Below, in pieces: positions 20,147 through 32,100 of a stretch of DNA of 64,000 bases. This DNA comes from Hemicordylus capensis (lineage: Eukaryota > Chordata > Lepidosauria > Squamata > Cordylidae). The stretch's first letter is position 1, and each line of letters starts with the position of its first letter. The notes below the pieces were generated by a model. That model saw only the letters and a program-made list of their open reading frames with translations. It was not told the origin of the DNA and made no database searches. Location of the stretch: contig NC_069670.1 in the NCBI RefSeq assembly GCF_027244095.1, forward strand, positions 17,813,320 to 17,877,319. Reading direction: 5' to 3'. The position numbers and the translations under genes are program-made.

Positions 20147-23100
20147 CTGTGGGGGGAAGAAGAGAGGAAATCAATGAGGCAGAAGACAAAGAAATTGGCA
20201 CCACATTTCTCAGCCGGATGAGGGAAGAGTGGCTTTGGATGTGACGGAGGTGTGAGACACAACAGGAGAAGAAGCCCCAAACCCACCCACCTCTTGCCCT
20301 TATAGGAACATCAACAGCTGCCTCCTGCCCAGTTAGATGTCCTTTGGTCCATCTAGCTGACTTAGTAGTGTCTTCACTGACTGGCAGCAGCTCTCCAAGG
20401 ATACAGGCAAGAATCTCTCCCAGACCTACTCAGGGCCTGAACATGGGTCCCTCTGCACGCAAGCAGATGCTTTTCCCCTGAGCCATGGGCCCATCCCCTA
20501 AAGGGAATACCTTACAGCGCTCACATGTGGTCTCCCATCCAAAGGCAAACCAAGGCAGTCCCTTCGCAAAGGGGACAGTTCATGCCCGCGGTCACAAGAC
20601 CGGCTCTATACCAGAGAAGGAACTCTCTGATCTCACCCCCCCCAAGCAGCAGCGGAGAAAGGGACAGGCAATCTCTGCCTCTTTTCCCCTTTGGCGTCTC
20701 TGTCACCACCAAAGCAGGCCACACCTCACCTCGTCTCCGTGTTTCTATTGCTTTTCTAGAACATCATTACTCAAAGCAAGCCCGAACCTTCACAGAGGCA
20801 GTTGAAAGCAGACAGAAGATCAACACACTATGGAAGCATCCTAGAGAGCAGGGCCTGGTGGTAGCAAGCATGGCTTGTCCCCTTGGCTAAGCAGGGTCCA
20901 CCCTGGTTTACATTTGAACGGGGGACTCCATGGGGTGGGCACTGTAAGATCTTCCCCTCAGGGGATAGTGGGGCTGCTCTGGGAAGAGCACCTGTCTGCT
21001 TGCATGCAGAAGGTTCCAGGTTCCCTCCCTGGCAGCTGCAGATAGGGCTGGGAGAGACTCCTGCCTGCAGCCTAGAAGCTGCTGCCAGTCTGTGTAGACA
21101 GTACTGAGCTAGATGGACCGAGGGTATGACTCGGTGTACGACAGCTTCCTATGTTTCCAGGGCTGTACAACTTGGGCTCTCCAGCTGTTGTTGGACTACA
21201 ACTCCCATCATCCCATCAGTGGCCCTTTGCATCTCCTTACCAGAATCAACTCTCCATCATTGGTCATTTCTCTGGACCAGCCGGTCTTGGGCCCTTCACC
21301 TTTTAGCAACCGCTGCTCACAGACCATTTTGTTGTCACTCTCCCATTTGGCCAAGCTCTGAAAGAAAGAAAAGAAAAGGCCGTGAGAGAACAAGGACGAT
21401 CTCTGGCACATGCATCAAAGGAAGGTGTGGGTTTTATCACCCAGCAGGCAGAACAAGCTGGCTGCTTGCAAATTCCCCCCACTTCCCCATCAGGCCCGTG
21501 GTCTCAGGGGCTCATCAGTCAGGGGTTTGCAGGGACCTGGAAAGGGAAGGCGTTAAAGGCAGGAGGGAGAAGTGGCTGAGAAGTGCCCCCTGCACTGCCG
21601 TTCAGACCTCGGTGGTACGTAAACACCCCTGCAGTCCGGATGTGCAGTTGCTCATGGCTAATAATGTCCCCCGTCCCCCCCGCCCAGCTCTCTGGAACAG
21701 ATCTGGGAATCGGCAGAGGCGTACGTATGTGTCCTGCTGCCAAGGTTTAAATTAAGAGTCTCAGAAAAGCCATGTTGGACTGGACCAAAGGTCAACCCAG
21801 TCCTCGCGCCTCCTGCTTCCAACAGTGGCCAACCAGAAGCCTCCAGGAAGCCCACCAGAAGGAAACAGACTTCCTCTGTTTGCCTCCAAGGTAGTGGCTG
21901 CTGAGAGGTAGACTGCCTCTCAACACGGAGGCTCCACATAGTCATAATGGCCATTAATAGACCTCTCCTCCTCCATCTCCATGAGATCCCTTAATACTCC
22001 TTTAAAGCTATCTAAGCCACCACTACGTCTTGTGGCAGGCGTTCATGGGGCTGGTTTGTGAAGTTCCCCCACAAGTCACCCACGCAGCCTGAAAAACACA
22101 CCACCTCTCCTCATCTTGCTCACAGGAATAAGAAGTGGGGTGCGGTGGGAGTGTTGAATCAGAGAGCAGAGCTTTCGATATGATCATCCTCTTATTGGTG
22201 TGACTGACAGAAGCCATTCAAGTCTGTCCCCTGGATTTAAAAGAACACCAAATGCGTTTCGCCCCAGGAGCCTTCCCCTTGGTAGCCTCAGTAGCAAGCA
22301 GTCAGCATCTAATATTTACACCCCTCCGGATAAATCATCTAGCTCTGTTCTAGAAACTCCCAGGTGGGGCCAGAAAAAGAAAAAGGTTTTCCCCTCCAGG
22401 TCACCCACTCTAACCCATTTGGAAATCTCAGCGGTCACTAGCTGAGCAGTGGGAAGACAGGGGATTTGGGGGGAGTCCAAGTGTGGGCGGGATCCAGGCC
22501 TTCCCAGTCCCAGCCAAGAGATACAATGAGAAGCAGACGTCAACTGAGCCCCTAGTCATTCCTCGTCGCCTTCTTATTCTTCCTTTGTTTAAATTTATGC
22601 TCCAATCTATTTTCATTAAGAAGAATTCAAGGTAGCTAAACGAAACAATCTGATGCACAAGTGGTTGGGAAGGGGTCTTTCTGATCCTCTCTCTCTTGCA
22701 GAGTGGTTGCCTGTTCCCTCTCTGGTATCCGCCCCCATTGCCGAAATTGTAGACTTCAGCCCCCTTGGGGCAGTCCCACTGAGGGGTGTAACCACAGTTC
22801 TAATAACCGATTTCTCTGTGTGGCAGTCGGTCCTCCAAACCAGGGGTCAGCAACCTATGGTGTGCATGTCAAAAGTGGCAGGCAAAACGATATTTTGAGT
22901 GGCACTCTTACTGCTGGGCCTCCACAAGGCCAGGGGGTCCCCATGGGGGGGGTTGCCTTGCCCTCCTTCGCCCCCGATTTCCAGCACGCAGCCCCTCAAA
23001 ACCAGCCCCGCTGCTGTGTCAGAGAGAATTTCAGCCCCAAGGGTGGTTTTCAGGGGCTGCATGCTGGAAATCGGGGGCAAGGGAGAATCAGGGCAGCCCT

Positions 23101-26100
23101 TTGTGAGGGGGGGCAGAATCTCAGCATTATGTATTCCTGGCACGTGGAACCTTAAATGAGAGTGACTCAATGAGCCTTTAGCACAGCACTTCTGCTCGGT
23201 TTCCGACCCCTGCTCAAAACGATAAACAGGCCTAGTTCCCCCCTGTCTCCAGCTGCTTCTCCTCATACCATATTGCCCCTCTTTCCCAGCATCTCCTACC
23301 TCTTCCCCCTCCCCGAAGCAGCTTTCATCAAGGAGGAGACGGCACGTCCGCAAGGCCCGCCAGCAACACACTCAAGAGCAGCAGAGAACAGGAGCACAGA
23401 AGGGCCCTGGACCTCTGTGAGCAACCCCAAGCCTCTTTGCTCTCCTTTTGAGGAGGAAGCGGAGGAGAACGCCCGTTCAAGGAGACGGAGGGGAACAGGG
23501 CGCTTTCCAGATTACCCAACTACAACCGGGGTAAAATGCTCCGGCATGGCAGGGTCGTATTCACCACGAACCCCAGAATCAAAACACCCTACAAGGGGAA
23601 AACACAGCAACCTTTTTGCGACACACATGCAATGTCGTATCGCAGCGATTCAATCCGAAACGAGGCATCCGAAACGTGAACGGAACCCTGCTGGCAGCGT
23701 AGGGACAACACAGGCAGTACAGAAGGACACCAATCAGATAAGCAGTGACCCCATTGTAGGGTCTCATCTGGAAAGCACCCAGGAGCCTTCTCCTCGCCCC
23801 GCCCCATGAGAGGGTGCCTTCCAAAGTTCAGGGCACTTCTTTCACTTCCCCGGCCACAGCCAAGCAGAGAAGAAAAGCTGGTTGCCCTTGGAGGAGAGCC
23901 ACAGCAGGGTCTCCACTCCTGAGGCAGCTACAATTCATCGCAGAGAGAAAGACTGGATCCCGATGGGAGTCTTGGTTGCCGGAGGAATCAAAGGGCTCCT
24001 GCAAGCAAGTGGGCATAGCAGCTGCATTGTTGAGGGAGGGGTCGAAGGGCACCCCCCCCATCTTGGACTCTTCATTCCCCGCAAGAGAATGCATCTCCCC
24101 CTTCCGCCCTCTTTCCCCTACAACATCAAGCCTGATCTTCAGGCTGTGGGTATATTATTTACACAGAGCCAGTACCATACCAAGTTAAGGAGGACAGTTC
24201 TCTGCCCCTAGGGGCTTCCAATCGGCAAAGGTTCCCCAAGACGTGCAGGTTCACAGAGCCTGCAGCGTCCCGTCCCCCCACCCTCCCAAAGCACCTCACC
24301 TTGCAGGGTCTCCCGTCCACCGTCTGCTCCTCAAACTCCTCCCCAACCTTGAAGTTGATCTCCGTGGTGCGCACGGTCGTCGAGGTCTTGATGTAGAAAG
24401 ACTCCCCGTCCTGCTTGATCTCGACGGCGGGCTTGGAAGCAGCAGCCACCGCAATCTTCCGGAGCATCACGTTGACGCCTGCAAAGAGACGGGCCCATCG
24501 GATTAATTACGGGCCCCCTTCCTGTGGTCTCAACCCACCCCGGCTCACTCTTGTCTGCCTTCTGACCTTCCCGTTTGAATCTCCTGCTCGGTCCTCCGAG
24601 GTCTCCTGTCTTTTGCTCGCGGAGAAAAAGCAGCCAGGAATTTCCAACCCAATGGGCCTGCCCGGAAACATAAGGGGGCTTCGGCATAGATCCCGTCCGT
24701 GGCCACTCAAACCTGGCTGGACCAGTAATTGCCACATGCCAAGGCAGTTCACATGACTGACATTATGGGACGAGGAGCCTATTTAATGGGCAGCTGGGAG
24801 AGCACCGTTTTCCCCGATCCTGGCAGGAGGCTCCTCCTATCCTAATGCTGTTGGTATGAACGGCCCTACTGACTGGGGGTGTTCTGAACCGTGGGTGCTC
24901 TATAAACGGCATCATCCACCCACCGGGATGGAGTGCAGAGAGTGCAGAACTCTGTTCCGAAAGTCTTTGCATTGGTCTTACAGTCCCAACTCAAGGTGCC
25001 AGTTCTCATGATTTAGAACACAAGAGCCCTGCTGGATCAGGCCCAAGGCCTCTCCAGCCCAGAATCCTGTTTCCCACAGTAGCCCACTAGATGCCTCTGG
25101 GAAGCCCACAGGCCAGAGATGAAGGCACGCCCTCTCTCCTGCTGTGGCTCCCCTGCCACTGGCATTCAGAGGCATCCTGCTTCTGAGCCTGGGGGCAGCC
25201 GTTTAAGTGATCTGGACGCTGCCTCTCTCAAGTGCCTTATCCTGAATGGATCTCCCCGACTGCTCTAATGGATGGGCATGGTCCTGCTGCAGGTTAGGAG
25301 CATAGGAAGCTGCCATACACTGAGTCAGACCCTTGGTCCCTCTCGCTCAGTATTGTCTACACAGACTGGCAGCGGCTTCTCCAAGGTGGCAGGTAGGAAT
25401 CTCTCTCAGCCTTATCTTGGAGATGCTGCCAGGGAGGGAACTTGGAACCTTCTGCTCTTCCCAGAGCGGCCCTATCATCCCCTAAGAGGAAGATCTTGCA
25501 GTGCTCACACGTGTAGTCTCCCATTCAAATGCAAACCAGGGCAGACCCTGCTGAGCAAAGGGGTGCTACCACAAGACCAGCTCTCCTCTTTGACTCGGGT
25601 TAGAGCCGTGCAGGAGCCGCGGCCCGCCGGACGCTCTCCAGTGTGACGCCACCCAGGAGACACCCCACAGATGTCCCCCTTCCGCTCATGTTGCCACCAG
25701 GCGAACACCTGATCCATCCAAGGCTTTTCCTAGTCATGCTGCCGACAGGCCCTGGTTTGCGGGTCACATTGGTCTCTCTCCGCAGCTGCTCTGGCAAGTG
25801 CCTGCCTTGCTTGTTCAAACTCGACCCTTGCTTTAAATCTGCCACCGTGTCCCAGCCATGCCCTCTGCATGCAAATCCGCAGGGCTCCAGCCCAGCGATG
25901 AGCAACAGCAGTGCTCCGGGAACGGCCGGGGAGCGCGTCGGCCGCTCACTCGACACTTTGCACATTCCCCGTCGCACCTTTCTGGAAAGGTTCCAAAGGG
26001 AGACTCCCTGTCCAAAGCTGCGGAGCTGGAATCCAGAGGCAGCGCTCCGGCTCCAGTTCTCCCAGTTGGGGCTGGGAGCGGCTTTTGGCTGGCGACAGAA

Positions 26101-29100
26101 AGCCATTGTTCCTCGCCAGGTTTCATGGACGCGTTATTGGCCTCGGATTTGCCAATTCATGACCAGCTGGGACAGCGTCACACCCACCCAGACTGGAGCG
26201 TTTGCTCTTTGGAATGAATCACGTTGAGATCTGGATAGCAACAGGACACACACCCCTTATTTGCACTGCTTGCTATTGTAACATCCCCACTCACCACCTC
26301 CGACTGGGTTCATGTGTCTGGGTATCTGGCCCCTTCTCTGTCTCTCTTGAAGACATTATTACAGACTCCCCTTCTTCCTCCTGCATTTCCCTCTTGTCCG
26401 ATTTCTTTTGTCTCTTTCTTTTTTTCCTAAGGCAAACCCTTGTATTCTCGAACCCTTTCCCCAGCTATGCCATGTTTCCCATTTCCTTCCAACTCTGACC
26501 TCATTCTCTCTCTCTTTCTCTCTCTTTTCTTTTTAAGACTGTGAGTCTGCAGACAGGGACGTGTGCTCTATTTCTGTCCAGCTCCAGGCTCATATTAGTT
26601 AGCACTTAATAAATGACGGTATCTGCCAACTGCAGATGACAATGCCTGGTTCCAGCGACGTGGGCTCTGGCAAGAATATATTTCTTAGTCTTTATGGTGC
26701 CACCAGTTGTTTGAATTGTATCTCACTGCTTGTTTTTAAGCAGAGAAAAGACGCATATTTGATAAATAGCTACATAATTGGCATCAGGATCTTGCAGGGC
26801 AGCTGGTATCTTGGAAGGGCTTTCATTTGGCAGCTGAGCTCTTACACAGCTGATCTTACTTCTCTTCTTTAGGACCCCTCAGTGGAAGAACCAATTCTCA
26901 GTAGCCCTGGAAATGGGAAAGTCCAGGAGGGAAAGGAAGCTAACCAGAGGCCATTGGAAGGGAGTTTAGTTGTGCCGGTCAGCCATCAGCATGCCTACTG
27001 CCCACCTCCTTCCCAAACAAGTCCAGTGGACAGAGACCCCACAGGAGAGTTGGAAACACAAAGACATGTAATGGAGTGTCCTTGGAGATGAAGCCATCGC
27101 TCGATGGTAGAGCATCTTGCTTTGCATATAGAAAGTCCCAGGTTCAATCCCTGGCAGCATCTCCAGGTAAGCCTGGGAAATACCCGTCTGGGAAACTGGG
27201 GAACTGCTACCAGCCAGAGTTATATTATTATTATTTTTAAATTTATACACCGCCTGTCTCCAAAGGCTCTAGGCGGTTCACAAAAACAAAGGAGCAGCAG
27301 TAAAGTAAAAGAGTCGGCAATACTGAGCTAGACACATCAAGAGTTTGACGGCAGCCTCCTGTGCTCTTGCCTTGTGTTTGTGGCAGAGGGGGTTTTGGGA
27401 CTCAGGGATGCGACCTCAGTGGCAGAGCATCTGCTTTGCAGGCAAAAGGTCCCTGGCAGCATCTCCAGGTAGGGCTGGGAGAGATGCCTGCCTGGAAGCT
27501 TGGAGAGCTGCTGCCAGTCAGTGCAGACAACGCTGAACTAGATGGACCAAGGGTCGGACTCAGCAGACGGCAGCTTCCGATGAACCTCTCCTTGTTTTCA
27601 GCTGTTCTTTTCTCCCCTTTGTGTCTCAGGGAGCTGGGTGGGAGCTCTCCCGCCTACTAGACCCCACCACTACTACTAGCCCCCACCCTCAGGGGACGTG
27701 GGGAGTGCAGCATGCAAGGTCTTGTCGATGAAGTCTGAAACCTTGGCGATGCCACATCGGCAAAAGAGCAGCCCCCCCCCCATGTGCCCATCTCTGGGGG
27801 ATGCTGCCCAGAGGAGGCGAATCACTGGGAAACACCAATTGTGCAACCTGTCGAATACAAAAGCTTTCTAGAGAGGAGAGCGTGTGTAATCACAGCTTTG
27901 CGCAAGCAAGCAGTTGGGCAAGCAAGAGAGGAAAGCCAGGACAAAAGGCAAGTGTGACGTGGGAGGGAGTCTCTCCAGAGCAATCAGGGCATCTCATTCA
28001 CTCCACTGCAAGGGGGCTTGTTCTGTGAGCGAGTTTGGGGGGGAAACTCTGTGGGGAAACTGCCAGAAGCCAGGACCACAGGGTTGTTAACACAGGGCCT
28101 GGAGCAAGACTCAGACTCACCAGAAACCCTTGTGCTTTCCTCCCCACCCACCCCACCCTCCGCAACACCCAGCACTCGGGCTTCCCCCAAAGAAATTGAT
28201 CCGCAGTAGATTCAGAAGCGACAAAAGGAAATCCTTCTTTGCCAGTGCATCATATGGAACTCCCTGCCACAAGATGGCCACTGGCTCAGATGGCTTGGAC
28301 ACGTTCACCGAAGAGGAGGAGAGGTCTCTTATCGTATTTACCTGAATCCAAGACTAGTCCTCCCCCCAAGTTTTTTGATATTGGAAATCGGGAGGCTGTC
28401 TTAAATTCAGAGTCCTGTTCCTTTTTAGTAAATGCAGGTATAACTAGTATTTGTACTAGGAAAAAAGGTTCGGGGCAGTGTACAAATTTGATAAATAAAT
28501 AAAATTTAATCTCGACTTTTTAGGGGGTCGTCTTAAATTCAGAGTCCTCTTCAATTCGGGTAAATACGGTACATTTAGCAGGGGTGGAGCAACTGTCCCT
28601 GTCCAGCCCCAGCAGAGCATCCCTCCCATGGCTGTTGCTGCTGTCTGCCTTTCCATTTTTAAGAGGCAAGACCTTTTGGGACAGGGAACCATCTTATGTA
28701 TCTGTTTATCTTTCCATGTAAAACCGCGTTGACAATCTTTGTTGGAAAAACGGTATATAAAATTTCATAGTAGTAGTCAAACATCCCAAGCTATAATGGC
28801 TGAACGCAACCTCCAGTTTCAGAGGCAGTCTACCTCCGAATGACAGCTGCAAACCGTGGGAGAGAGCTCTTCACCCACTGCTTGTGGGCTTCCCAGGACA
28901 GGCATCTGGGCTGAGGACGGACTAAATGGACTTTTGGTCGCATCCAGTCTCATGTTCTTAATTGGATTCCAAGGCTCACATCGGGTTTGGGTGTCAGCGT
29001 TGTTTGCTTTTAAACGCACTCTGTTTTAATTCTGGTAATTGAGCGTGCACAAAGGGGCCGTTGTTTTTGCTGGTCCTGCCCCCCCGCCGCCAAAGTGCAT

Positions 29101-32100
29101 CAGGAGAGCCGAGGGGCCTCACCCTTTCGGAGGGAGAAATGGGATCAATCACCACATCTCATCTCCCCCCGCTTCTGGGAAGAATTATTGTTATGGGAAA
29201 TATTGTTCCAGAGCCCCGTGGCCATTCGGAGTCTCGGGTGTTGCCAAGTTTCCCTTTTTGAAGACTGATTACAAGATGTGAACAGAGATTGTAATTTTAT
29301 TAGGGGAGCGGCAAGGTTAAGGCCCTTGTTAAAAAAAAAAATTGGCTGCCTGGTTTTTTTTTAAAAAGGGGAAATAAAATGAAATAACAGGGCCTGGAGC
29401 ATTTCTCCAGGCCCGTGGCCATTTCTGAACAACGGCAAAGCAGCTGCTCTTAACGCTGCCGCTGAACATTCACATATGCGGAGAACCTCCCACACCAAGA
29501 AGTGCAGAGAAGAACCAATTGCAAGCATGAACGGTCCCCTTTGCTAAGCAAGGTCTGCCCTGGTTTGCATTTGGATGGGAGACTACATGTGTGAGAACTG
29601 CAAGATATTCCACTTAGGAGATGGGGCCCGTAGCTCAGTGGAAGAGCTTCTGCTTGGCATGCAGAAGGTCCCAGGTTCAATCCTGGCAGCATCTCCAGGC
29701 AGGGCTAAGAACATAAGAACAGCCCTGCTGGATCAGGCCCAAGAAGGCCCAGCTAGTCCAGCATCCTGTTTCCCACAGTGGTCCATCAGATGCCGCTGGA
29801 AGCCACAGGCAGGAGTTGAGGGCATGCCTTCCCTCGGCCGTGACTCCCCTGCAACTGGAATTGAGAGGCATCCTGGGAAAGACTCCTGAGCCTGAAACCT
29901 CAGAGAGCTGCTGCCAGTCAGTGTGGACAATCCTGAGCTAGGTGGAGCAAGGGCCCGACTCAGTAGAAGGCAGCTAACTCTACAGGGCCTTTCCCCCATT
30001 GCTCGCCTACCAGCAAGTAGCTTTGGAGGTGGGCTGCCTCCGATCACGGAGATTCCACGAAGTTCTGCAATGTCACCACCACTGCTGGGCCATGCCCGAT
30101 AAACAAATAAATAATCCCTACGGCAGGAAAAGCCCGCCTTGCCCGTGTCAAAGCCCAGGAAGCAAGCGAGGCTTTCCAGCAGGGGCTGCACCCCATTGGC
30201 CCTGCAGCCGTCCCCATCACCCCCAGGCACAGTGGCCAGTAGCCAGGGATGGTGGGAGCCCAGCCAGAGGAGGGCCGACGACGTGGTGGAGCCCTCTTGG
30301 TCCCGCCTCTGGAGCATCCTTCTGGAAGCCGAAGCGCACGAGATCGGCTTCCCTCTGCGGGACTAAGATGCCCATAAAACAAGACCGACCCCCCCCCCCC
30401 CGCCCCAGGCTTTGTAGGAAAGAACAAGGGTTTCTTAATGGTTGGCAGGTTTATTTCCCCTGCAGAGGTTTCCCCTCCACTCTGCTCCCTGCCTAACCCC
30501 AGCAGCATCTGAGCCTCCTTTCCACCCTCAAATCCAGAGCTGGGGGCAGGGCGGCGAGAGAGAGAGAAACCCGGTGAAATACAAGTACGTGATAATTATC
30601 CTGAAATATGTTACACATCCCCCCCTAACCTGGAAAGTATTTGCTGTGACCACCTCATTGCTTTGCTGAGAAGGCGGGGGGGGGGGAGGCGATCGCTCTG
30701 CCTGCCAAACTGGCAGACTCCGGGGGCCGGGAATCCTTCTGCCCCACATTTTGAGGGAAAGCCTTTCTGAGCCCCAGGCAGGCTTATGGAGGGCCCGCCC
30801 CACATCGCGCCCCCCCCCCCAGACCAAGCTAAGCCTCATTTCCTTCACCTCCATTCTGTGTGGGAGGGGAGGGGGCTTGCATTGTTCTTCTTGCACCTCC
30901 CAAGGAGGTGCTCTCCATGGAAACAAAAGAAAGCAGGGAGGGAGGGAGAAACAAGAGAGGGGATTCTCCATTGTTCTCAGAGAAAGAAAGAGGTGGTGGA
31001 GGGGGATCGGCACTGCTCCCTTGGTGGAGGGAGGAATTTTCCATCCTTCCTGCTGAGATGCTACAAGCTTTCCCAGTCGGAAGATGGACATTTTACACTT
31101 GCCGCCGCCGCCCTTCAGACCTGCTAGAATCTAAGCTTTGGTGGACATGCCGTTCAGCCTAGATCACACGGAGGGGATGCTCGATCTCTTCTTCTTCTTC
31201 TTCTTCTTCTTCTTCAGGCTGCTAGCCCTCATTGTTAATGTCAAATGTGTCACATTAACAAAGAAGGAAGTAGCCAAGGAAGGTGTGTGTGTGTCTGTCT
31301 GCGCGCACACTCGTATATGTACATGCACCTTTGGATCAAGTGCTCTGTTGTAAACTGTCCCCTCCCCTGCAGCAAGGGGAGTTGCTGGTTCCCCAGTTGC
31401 TGGCTCCCAGTTTAAGCCAATTTTGGATACTGAAATGCCTGTGAGTTTGGAACTGGCCTTTGCGTGCTGGTCTCAAGCGCATTGGAGGGCAGTCATTTCT
31501 AAACACACACACACACACACACACACACCCCGCCGCCACCTTTGGGCTCGTCTTTCACCACCTCCCAATCACCCAGCAGTCTGGAGCTCTTAGCAGCAGC
31601 TCACGGCGGGAAGCGTCAGGGGCCCGGGCCAGTTAATCACACGCCTCCTCCTGCCTCCTCTTGTTATGGCTCACACATTGTTTGGCAGAGAGGGGAGAGC
31701 TCTTGCAGGCCTGCCCAGCCTCCTCCATGGGGGGGGGGGACAGGGGGGAGAAAGAGGGCGTTTATTTCAGGAGGAATCTGTCCTAAGAGAACCCAGAGAG
31801 CCAAAGGCCTGAGCATCCCAAGGGGCGGCAAGCAACAGCCCAGGACACCACCTCCAGGCTTGTCTTTCACCGCCTCCCAGTGGCCCAGGGCACGGCGAAC
31901 TCTTAACAGGGTCTCAGGCTCTGGCCAGAGGCAACAGGGCAGGGCCCCTCCCCAGCGAAGGCTTCTGCAAGGACTGCACCCCATGGGATCCAGGGTGCTT
32001 GTTAATTAGCCCCCCCCACCAACGAAAAACCTGCCGTGGCCAGGGGTGTCGCTAGGGGAGAAGGGGCCCGTGTCTGCCCCTCTCCCCAGCGGTGTGAGGA

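Larger units (their letters stand above)
28200..28962 (+). repeat. Interspersed repeat C split by a MITE and an L2-like tail
   Basis: Repeat C runs 28200-28329 (ATATGGAACTCCCTGCCACA, AGATGGCCACTGG). It is interrupted by a MITE (28330-28571) and an L2/CR1-like 3' end (28573-28770) and resumes at about 28776-28962 (TTTCAGAGGCAGTCTACC, TTGTGGGCTTCCCAGGAC, CTAAATGGAC). Confidence 0.65.

Noticed and set aside
20846-20935. Possible functional 5S rRNA gene or pseudogene
   Set aside because: The 5S similarity covers only the internal control region and is joined to a tRNA-derived body that recurs many times, so it is a SINE head.
29624-29700. Possible tRNA gene (intact A and B boxes)
   Set aside because: It does not fold as a full tRNA with acceptor stem and is continuous with the SINE body.
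31187-31216. (TTC)n as a poly-Phe coding region
   Set aside because: Simple trinucleotide microsatellite inside a CRABP2 intron.
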